This document shows positions 57,913-64,000 of a DNA stretch of 64,000 nt, piece after piece. Every line of letters starts with the position of its first letter. Position 1 is the stretch's first letter. The notes under the pieces are model-generated. The model saw only the letters and a list, made by a program, of their open reading frames with translations. It made no database searches and was not told where the DNA came from. Where the stretch lies: positions 37,089 to 101,088 of the forward strand of contig JAFARZ010000361.1 in NCBI GenBank assembly GCA_019245115.1. Reading direction: 5' to 3'. This stretch comes from Streptosporangiaceae bacterium. Its GTDB lineage: Bacteria; Actinomycetota; Actinomycetes; Streptosporangiales; Streptosporangiaceae. A program made the translations under genes and the position numbers.

Positions 57913-58317
57913 CTAGGGCGTCAGGATGTCCGGGATGACCTGGGCGCCGAGAGCGCGCCGGGCCTTCTCCTGGTCGTCGACGCAGATCACCGCGAAAAAC
58001 AGGTCGTCTGAGACCCGGATGGGCAGGAGCAGGTCGGTGTTGACGCCCGCGTCGGCCAGCTTGCGGAACGTGGCCGCGCCGGTGCCCGGCTGGTTCTCCA
58101 TCCGGATGACCAGTGCCGGGCGCATCGCGTACAGGATGCCCGCGTCCTCGAGCACCGCCTGAGCCGTGCTCTCGTCGTCGGCGATGAATGCGATCGTGCC
58201 GCTCTCCCCAACGGTCGTCGCCGAGAGCACCACATTGACGTCGCCGCCCGCCATCGCCTCGCACAACCGGGCCAGCTCTCCGGACTGGTTCTTCAGGTCC
58301 ACCGTGAACACGGTCAT
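57913..58317 (-). CDS. Tandem ACT-domain protein
   Basis: This 134-residue small protein is made of two ACT modules: MTVFTVDLKNQSGELARLCE to about 65, and VIRMENQPGTGAATFRKLAD to the end. It has no catalytic domain. ACT domains bind amino acids and regulate partner enzymes; a free-standing pair probably senses an amino acid. ATG 58317 has GGAGG six bases upstream, and that ribosome binding site lies next to a truncated unit of the 99-bp tandem repeat array that fills the leader (58339-58682). Confidence 0.87.
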   Translation of the reverse strand: MTVFTVDLKNQSGELARLCEAMAGGDVNVVLSATTVGESGTIAFIADDESTAQAVLEDAGILYAMRPALVIRMENQPGTGAATFRKLADAGVNTDLLLPIRVSDDLFFAVICVDDQEKARRALGAQVIPDILTP

Positions 58318-58338
58318 TTTTTTCCTCCGCGCAGTGCT

Positions 58339-58682
58339 TTCCTCCGCGCCAAGACCTCGCTGCGCTCGGCCGGCTTGGAGCCACTGTGTTTCCCTCCGCG
58401 CCAAGACCTCGCTGCGCTCGGCCGGCTTGGAGTCACGGCGGGAATTGCCGCCCCTTCGGGACGGCAACCGCCGCGGCGCTCGCTGTGTTTCCCTCCGCGC
58501 CAAGACCTCGCTGCGCTCGGCCGGCTTGGAGCCACGGCGGGAATTACCGCCCCTCCGGGACGGCAACCGCCGCGGCGCTCGCTGTGTTTCCCTCCGCGCC
58601 AAGACCTCGCTGCGCTCGGCCGGCTTGGAGCCACGGCGGGAATTACCGCCCCTCCGGGACGGCAACCGCCGCGGCGCTCGCT
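58339..58682 (-). repeat. Tandem array of the 99-bp 5'-leader repeat (family 3)
   Basis: Three full units start at 58391, 58490 and 58589 (tccctccgcgccaagacctc), with an exact 99-bp period, and a truncated unit lies at 58339-58387. The single copy before deoC (17126-17219) is over 90 percent identical by eye. On the minus strand each unit ends with GGAGGGAAA and is aimed at the ACT gene start. The internal reading frames (repeating PSRRGGNSRRGSKPAERSE) are artefacts of the repeat. Confidence 0.9.
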
Positions 58683-58738
58683 TTCGCTCGCCGTGGCGCT
58701 GCTGGCGCTGGTTCGTGCTTTTATTTTGAGGGTAACTC

Positions 58739-61700
58739 TCAGGCTGATAGGACGGGTTGGGGGGACGTCGCGCCGTCTACGTAGGTCACGGAGTTGGTCG
58801 CCAGCGCTGGGATGCGAGGTCCGGGCAGGATGACGCCGACCAGGTTCAGGGGGTCGACGGCCGACAGCCGGATCGTCTCGCCGTTCCGCGGCTGCTTCCT
58901 GACCTGGCGTAGCACGTCCACCGCATCGGGGTGGGCGAACTGCTCGCCGCTGAACCCGCTGACAAACCGGCCGCCCCTGATCGTGCCGCGGGCTTCCAGG
59001 CGACGGAAAGCCCACAGCACTTCGCGCCACGGCACGGCAATGTTCTCCCGGACCAGCAGGTCGCGGAACACCACGCCCCATCTGGCCGCCAGTTGCTCCG
59101 CCACCGCCTCGGCAAGCTCGTCAGGGTCGGAGCCGGATGCCGCGGCCGGAAGCAGCGACCACCGGCCGCCGGTACGCGTCGTGTGCTGCCCGGCACGCCG
59201 CAGCCCACGCCGGGCAGCGGCGGTGCTAGCGCTGCTCAGCAGGTTCCGCGCCAGCAGGGCCCGCACCGCGCGGAAGCCATCCGCCGTGACCAGGCCCCTG
59301 GCCACCCCCTCCCATAGCGCCTCTTCGATCTCGCTGGGCAGCCGACCGGTATGGACGGCCAGGTCCGGCGGGAACAACGCGCCATGGGAGGCAAGCGCCT
59401 CGAGCACGTCGGCGGTGCGACCCGGCCCCGGCCACAACGGCTCGCGCTCCCCCCGGGCCGCCCGGAGCAACCACGGCAGATCCTCGCGGATCGTCAGCGT
59501 GATCGGGGTTGCCCGTGATGGGCTCAGCCCTCGACCACGCACCGGCTCCTCGGGTTCGAGCGACCGCAGCGAAAGCCTGCCCCAGGCGATCTCGCCGGAC
59601 AGGCACAACCCGTCCAGCCATTCGCGCTGGTATCCGGCCACGCGTGCGGACAGCACGAACTTCTCCCACGCGCCGGCCGCCAGCTCGAACCCCTGGAGCT
59701 GCTCGACCACGGCCTGCACCCCTCGGCTGCCCTCCCGCCGGGTCCCGCTGGCTACGTGTTGCCAGCGCAGCAGGAACCGCATGAAGTCCTGTGGTGTCAC
59801 CGGCTCTATCTCGGCCCGCCGTCGCTGCCGGGTGTAGGCGTGGATCCGGGCCAGCAGCCGCCGGGCGCAGAACTCCTCCGAATCCGCGGCTGGATCGGTG
59901 AACCGTCCGCGCAGCGCGAATCCCTCGGTCTCCAGCCGGATCAGGCCCAGCTCCACATCCCGCGCCGCCACCCCGGTCGCGTCGGCCAGATCCCGTACCG
60001 TGGCCGGGCCCAGGATCTCGAGATGCCCGCGCAGCATGTCTGCCACCGCATCCTCGGTGATTTCGGGTTCGAGAAGCAACAGCCGTTCGGTGGAAACCCA
60101 GAATTCAGCGTCGCGGACCTCAGCTACCCGCCCGGCCTCAGCCAGCTCGGAGAAAAACCGGTGCCACGCCGGTACCGGCCGCATCAGATACAGGGTCAGC
60201 AGCAGATCGTGCAGTTCATCGGCATCGCGCGGATCCGGCCGCACCTCGTCGCGCACCCGCTGGATAGCTTCGCTATCCAATCGGGCCAGGTCCCGGGCGT
60301 CGACCGGCAGCCCTCGCCGGACGACCACGTTGCGACTGCGCCGGTTCTCGAACTCGCCGTCGTCCAGGTAGGTGAACGGCGCGCCGTTCAGGATCTCGTG
60401 CGTGAGCACCGAAGGCTCGGTGGTATCCCGCGTCACCACCTTGATCTTGCCGGCCTCGATCCCGGCCACCATCTCGCGCAGGCCGTCGATGTCCATCCCC
60501 TCGTGCAGGCAGTCGTGCAGCGTCTGGTGCACCAGCACGTGATCCGGTATCTCCATGGGCCCGGGCGCGACGTTTTCCTGGCACGCCGCGAGCACCGGAA
60601 ATACCGCGGCCATCAGGTCGTCGGATTCCATCCGCTGAATGGCGGGCGGGTTCTTCCGGCCACCGCGCATCCGCAGCACGGTCAGCGATGTATTGAGGTT
60701 CCATCGCCAGCGCGACTGGAACAGCGGGGCGGTCAGCACAGCCTGCCGCACCACCTGTTCCACGGACGCCGAGGCCAGGAACTTCGGCACGCGCTCCAGC
60801 GGGAAACTGTGCTGGGGGCCGAGGGACAGCAGGATCGCGTCGTTGGTGGCCGACGCCTCCAGCTCGAAGTCGAACGTCACGCAGAACCGCTTGCGCAGTG
60901 CCAGCCCGAAGGCGCGGTTCAGCCTGGCCCCGAACGGAGCGTGACCGACAAGCTGCATGCCACCAGCCTCGTCGAAGAACCGCTCCAGGATGATCGTGTC
61001 CATGGTCGGCAGCGCCCCCAGGGCGGCGAGCGCGGCGTGCAGGTAGCTGACGATGGTCTCGGCGGCTGGTCCGTCGACTCCGCATTCGGTACGCAGCCAC
61101 TCGCGCGCGCCATCCGGGTCGCGTTCGGCGATCGCCGCGCGCAGCGCCGAGACCTCCTCGGACAGCTCTCTGGTCCGCCCCGGCGCCTCTCCCCGCCAGA
61201 ACGGCACCGAAGGCGGCGCGCCCTGCGCGTCCACCACCCGGACCACGCCTGGCTCGACCTTGCGGATCCGCCACGAGTGCGTGCCGAGCAGGAAAATGTC
61301 GCCGATCGACGATTCGACGGCCCAGTCCTCGCTGACCGTACCGAGCACCGCCTCGTCCGGCTCGGCCACCACCCGGAAATCCCCCAGCTCCGGGATCGCG
61401 CCGCCCGAGGTCAGCGCGGCCAGCCGGGCGCCTCTGCGCGCCTTCAGCGTCCCGTTCACCTGATCACGGTGCAGGTAATAGGCGCGCCTCCCGCGGCCGG
61501 TCCTGATGCCCTCGGCCAGCATTTCCGCGACTTCGTCGAACGTTTGCCGCGGTAGCTCATGGTACGGCGCCGCTTGCTTTATAAGGTTGAACAGGTCGTC
61601 CATCGACCACTGCTCGGCCGCGCACTCGGCCACCATCTGCTGCGCCAGTATGTCCAGCGGCTGGTCCGGGATCACGATGGCGTCCAGCCGCCCGGTCCTC

Positions 61701-62914
61701 ACCCCGCGCAGCAGGGCGGCGCATTCAACGAGCTCGTCCCGCGAGGTCGGGTACAGCCGTCCGGCGGGCGTGCCGGTCCGCGTGTGGTTCGACCGTCCGA
61801 CCCGCTGGAGGAATGTCGCGAAGCTCCGCGGCGAGCCGATCTGGCACACCAGCTCGACCGGCCCGATGTCGATGCCCAGCTCCAGCGAGGCCGTCGCCAC
61901 CAGCGCGCGCAGGTCGCCGTCTCGCAGCCTCTGCTCGACCCGCTGCCGCCGCTCCCGGGACAGCGACCCGTGGTGGGCCGCGACGTTGGCGCCCATCTCG
62001 TCGCCGAGGCGCTCACCCAGTTCGTGGGCCACCCGCTCGGCCATCCGCCGGGTGTTGACGAACACCAGCGTGGTCCGGTGCTTCAGCACGTACCCGGCGA
62101 TCAGGTCGAGGATCTGCGCCATCTGACTTCCGGTGGCCACCGCCCCCAGCTCGTCGTCGGGCAGCTCGAGCGTGAGATCCAGCGCCCGCCGATGCCCGGT
62201 GTCGACGATGTCGCACCGGCCGGCCCGCGGGCCAACGCCGGTCAGCAGCCGGGCGATCGCCTCGATCGGCCGCTGGGTCGCGGACAGGCCCACCCGCTGC
62301 AACCCAGCGTGTGCGACGTGGGCCAGCCGTTCCAAGGTCAGCGCCAGGTGCGAGCCGCGCTTGTTCCCGGCGACGGCGTGGATCTCGTCCACGATGACGG
62401 TCCTGACGTGCTTAAGCATCGCCCGGCTGCGCTCCGCGGTCACCATCAGGTACAGCGATTCCGGCGTGGTGATGAGGAAATCCGGCGGTCGCTTGAGCAT
62501 GGCGGTGCGTTCCGCGGCGGCGGTGTCGCCGGTGCGGACCGCCACCCGGATGTCCGGCGCCGCGTAGCCCAGCTCGCCCGCCACCGCCGCGATCTCGCGC
62601 AGCGGCGCCTCCAGGTTCTGCTGGATGTCCACGGCCAGCGCCTTCAGCGGGGACACGTAGACAACCGACGGCCCGGCCGCGGGTGCCGGCGTGTCGTTGA
62701 TCAGTAGCCCGTCCTCGGCCGTGGCGCCCCGATACAACCGGTCGATACAGACCAGGAACGCGGCCAGGGTCTTGCCGGATCCGGTCGGAGCCGCGATCAG
62801 CGTGTGCCCGCCAGCCGCGATCTTCTGCCACCCAGCCGCCTGCGGCTCGGTGGGGCCGTCCGGGAACCGCCGCTCGAACCATGTCCGTACCGCGGGATGA
62901 AAGGCCTCAAGCAC
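58739..62914 (-). CDS. lhr: Lhr-type ATP-dependent DNA helicase (Lhr-Core plus C-terminal domain)
   Basis: This is a 1,391-residue SF2 helicase. Motif I is IAAPTGSGKTLAAFLV near 45; motif II VIVDEIHAVAGNKRG; motif III LSATQRP; motif VI region GSPRSFATFLQRVGRSNHTR. Then come winged-helix and beta-bundle parts of Lhr-Core to about 850, and a long C-terminal domain. The enzyme is a 3'-5' translocase used in DNA repair in mycobacteria. It is somewhat shorter than the ~1,500 residues usual for actinobacterial Lhr. GTG 62914 fits the conserved start. It stands alone, directly upstream of the repeat array before the ACT gene on the same strand. Confidence 0.93.
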   Translation of the reverse strand: MLEAFHPAVRTWFERRFPDGPTEPQAAGWQKIAAGGHTLIAAPTGSGKTLAAFLVCIDRLYRGATAEDGLLINDTPAPAAGPSVVYVSPLKALAVDIQQNLEAPLREIAAVAGELGYAAPDIRVAVRTGDTAAAERTAMLKRPPDFLITTPESLYLMVTAERSRAMLKHVRTVIVDEIHAVAGNKRGSHLALTLERLAHVAHAGLQRVGLSATQRPIEAIARLLTGVGPRAGRCDIVDTGHRRALDLTLELPDDELGAVATGSQMAQILDLIAGYVLKHRTTLVFVNTRRMAERVAHELGERLGDEMGANVAAHHGSLSRERRQRVEQRLRDGDLRALVATASLELGIDIGPVELVCQIGSPRSFATFLQRVGRSNHTRTGTPAGRLYPTSRDELVECAALLRGVRTGRLDAIVIPDQPLDILAQQMVAECAAEQWSMDDLFNLIKQAAPYHELPRQTFDEVAEMLAEGIRTGRGRRAYYLHRDQVNGTLKARRGARLAALTSGGAIPELGDFRVVAEPDEAVLGTVSEDWAVESSIGDIFLLGTHSWRIRKVEPGVVRVVDAQGAPPSVPFWRGEAPGRTRELSEEVSALRAAIAERDPDGAREWLRTECGVDGPAAETIVSYLHAALAALGALPTMDTIILERFFDEAGGMQLVGHAPFGARLNRAFGLALRKRFCVTFDFELEASATNDAILLSLGPQHSFPLERVPKFLASASVEQVVRQAVLTAPLFQSRWRWNLNTSLTVLRMRGGRKNPPAIQRMESDDLMAAVFPVLAACQENVAPGPMEIPDHVLVHQTLHDCLHEGMDIDGLREMVAGIEAGKIKVVTRDTTEPSVLTHEILNGAPFTYLDDGEFENRRSRNVVVRRGLPVDARDLARLDSEAIQRVRDEVRPDPRDADELHDLLLTLYLMRPVPAWHRFFSELAEAGRVAEVRDAEFWVSTERLLLLEPEITEDAVADMLRGHLEILGPATVRDLADATGVAARDVELGLIRLETEGFALRGRFTDPAADSEEFCARRLLARIHAYTRQRRRAEIEPVTPQDFMRFLLRWQHVASGTRREGSRGVQAVVEQLQGFELAAGAWEKFVLSARVAGYQREWLDGLCLSGEIAWGRLSLRSLEPEEPVRGRGLSPSRATPITLTIREDLPWLLRAARGEREPLWPGPGRTADVLEALASHGALFPPDLAVHTGRLPSEIEEALWEGVARGLVTADGFRAVRALLARNLLSSASTAAARRGLRRAGQHTTRTGGRWSLLPAAASGSDPDELAEAVAEQLAARWGVVFRDLLVRENIAVPWREVLWAFRRLEARGTIRGGRFVSGFSGEQFAHPDAVDVLRQVRKQPRNGETIRLSAVDPLNLVGVILPGPRIPALATNSVTYVDGATSPQPVLSA

Positions 62915-63058
62915 CCGCTCACGGTACCTCGACCCACTGACAATCTTCGGGGGCCGGAGCCGTGGAGCCGTGGTCCGCCGTGGTCGCTAAGTTGCTCACC
63001 CGCCAAACTGGCGCGCACCCGTCGCGGTTTGATCATGGGTTACCGGCAGCCGTGCTCC

Positions 63059-64000
63059 CTATGCCGGGTAGCTGGTGGGTCCTTTCGTGTAGGTGCGGCC
63101 GCTTGGCGTTGTCCACCGGAACCAGCCTGGTGTACCGGTTCCCTCGACGTTCCATCCGGGTCGCTGCTTGTCCTTATGGTCGCGGCGGCATACCGGTGCG
63201 CCATTGCACAAACATGTGATTCCGTCCAGGTCGTAGGGTTGCGAGTGCTCGTAGTCACATTGGAATCCGGGCCTGCGGCAGGCGGGATGCGTGCACGTCT
63301 CGTTGAGCACCGCGGTCAGATGCCTGAGATGCCTGCCCGGGTCGTGCCCGGCGGCCTGGTGGCGGTGATCGCACGGCCCGGTGAGGTCCTCGAATTCGAA
63401 GATGATCTCGCGGCCGTGGTGGGTGTACCGCCAGGTGCCGGGGCTGCCGGGCGGCCCGCGGTCGATCAGCGTGAGCCGGGGCGGCCCGAGGCCGGGCGTG
63501 CCCGCTGTGCCTGGTTCAGGGTGTTGGCGTGTCCTGCTGAGGTCGTTTGCTCCGGGTCTGCCGCGGGCGTGCGCGACGGGCCGCCCGTCGGCGTCGGTGA
63601 GGGTGAAGTCGTAGGCGGTCGCGGCGTTCCCGGCGGCTTGGCCGGCCAGGTCTCTGACCAGGTCGGGGTCGATCGGGCCGGTGCCGCGCAGGATGCCGGG
63701 CCGCCCGGCCATGCCGGTCAGCGTGAGCACCGGCGCGGTCAGGTGGATCCGGGCGGCGATACCGCCACCCGGGCCGCCGCCGGGCCCGTTGCCGCAGGTA
63801 CACGAGCCGCCTGGCGGCCCGTTCCCCGGCCCGCCCGGCCGCGGTCCGCGTCCGCCGCCGCTACCTCCGGAACCCCCACCGGAGCCCTCGCCGCCGTCGT
63901 TTTGCCCACCGCCGCGGCTGGTGCCGTTCCGATCACGGGCCGCCTTGGCGAGGTCGCCGAGCGGGTCGGCTTCCCCGAAGCGTTCCAGAAAGGCCAGGAC
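63059..64000 (-). CDS. DUF222 / 13E12-family HNH endonuclease (5' end outside the window)
   Basis: The minus-strand frame is open from the window edge to TGA at 63059, giving 313 residues. After FLERFGEADPLGDLAKAARD comes a long Gly-rich linker (about 30-80) with a CTCGN pair, then IAARIHLTAPVLTLTGMAGR, the DUF222 region. The HNH motif ends it: CTHPACRRPGFQCDYEHSQP, CLCNGAPVCRRDHKDKQRPG (zinc-type Cys/His). Such genes are present in many copies in actinomycetes and are relics or relatives of homing or intron endonucleases; the activity is unproven. The N-terminal part lies beyond 64000. Confidence 0.9.
   Translation of the reverse strand, partial: VLAFLERFGEADPLGDLAKAARDRNGTSRGGGQNDGGEGSGGGSGGSGGGRGPRPGGPGNGPPGGSCTCGNGPGGGPGGGIAARIHLTAPVLTLTGMAGRPGILRGTGPIDPDLVRDLAGQAAGNAATAYDFTLTDADGRPVAHARGRPGANDLSRTRQHPEPGTAGTPGLGPPRLTLIDRGPPGSPGTWRYTHHGREIIFEFEDLTGPCDHRHQAAGHDPGRHLRHLTAVLNETCTHPACRRPGFQCDYEHSQPYDLDGITCLCNGAPVCRRDHKDKQRPGWNVEGTGTPGWFRWTTPSGRTYTKGPTSYPA

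Noticed and set aside
58339..58682. Possible CRISPR array (regular 99-bp repeats)
   Set aside because: The whole unit repeats without unique spacers, so it is a simple tandem repeat. No cas genes are present.
58314..59081. Minus-strand frame with repeating SERRGG and RPSAARSWRGGKH units
   Set aside because: It is produced by the 99-bp tandem repeat array and overlaps the end of lhr; it is not a protein-coding repeat.
63059..63730. HNH protein taken as a complete 223-residue gene
   Set aside because: The frame continues without a stop to the window edge and encodes typical DUF222 sequence upstream of the internal ATG, so the gene is 5'-truncated by the window.

Overview
This is a window of a high-GC actinobacterial chromosome. 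The evidence is the GC-rich codon use, frequent GTG starts, and families typical of mycelial actinomycetes: a DUF397 / DUF5753-XRE pair next to a HATPase anti-sigma-type protein, DUF574 (SAV2177) methyltransferase, DUF3500, DUF2237, Lipoprotein_15, 13E12/DUF222 HNH, and secreted GH12/CBM2 cellulase and expansin-like proteins. A soil or plant-litter actinomycete (Streptosporangiales-like) fits, but the lineage is inferred from gene content only. I see no rRNA, tRNA, CRISPR array, prophage or intact insertion sequence.

Layout. 0-4.4 kb: end of a gene, a small conserved protein, an ATP-binding anti-sigma-like protein, then xylB-xylA (xylose catabolism) closed by a strong hairpin. 4.5-8 kb: DHA2-type MFS exporter divergent from a SigG-like ECF sigma factor with a SnoaL-type tail, then a DedA membrane protein. 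8-13.4 kb: secreted GH12 endoglucanase-CBM2, purine nucleoside phosphorylase, GT87 membrane glycosyltransferase, DUF3500 protein and a small membrane protein. 13.8-17.1 kb (minus): deoC, aldehyde dehydrogenase and a truncated ALDH paralogue, a route for deoxyribose-5-phosphate and its acetaldehyde. 17.2-24.9 kb: an ammonia-lyase-fold protein whose MIO triad reads Ala-Ala-Gly, an overlapping GT4-GT4-SGNH operon, a membrane HtrA protease, a zinc alcohol dehydrogenase and a PfpI-type protein. 25.1-28.9 kb: a 1,264-residue DUF4011 / SF1 helicase / nuclease fusion, a probable defence protein, flanked by related hairpin repeats.

29.5-44.3 kb: regulators and small enzymes. These include ArsR with a translationally coupled SRPBCC-VOC fusion, an orphan periplasmic binding lipoprotein, methyltransferases, an XRE/DUF397 module divergent from a HATPase protein that overlaps a double-GntR-domain regulator, a quinone oxidoreductase upstream of a nitrilase-alpha/beta-hydrolase fusion, a 2OG oxygenase divergent from TetR, and a Lipoprotein_15 lipoprotein followed by a zinc-finger anti-sigma factor carrying the same extracellular domain. 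44.4-52.7 kb: expansin-like CBM2 protein, rhomboid protease, DUF2237, secreted phosphoesterase, glutathione peroxidase, SMP-30-like protein, and a STAS-aldo/keto reductase pair. 52.7-64 kb: Ski2-like helicase, lipoprotein-GNAT pair, a frameshifted secreted protein, an ACT protein, Lhr helicase and the 3' part of a DUF222 HNH endonuclease gene that runs off the window.

The intergenic DNA is rich in dispersed structured repeats: (1) four ~75-bp long palindromes that look like terminators, (2) three ~72-bp hairpins with a ggttgat-type stem, (3) a ~94-bp repeat, once before deoC and as a 99-bp-period tandem array before the ACT gene, each time with its GGAGG end pointing at the start codon, and (4) a short aacggCkGTGGTgc element, two copies of which precede the two cellulose-related secreted genes. 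These repeats, together with several domain fusions, are the least explained features here.
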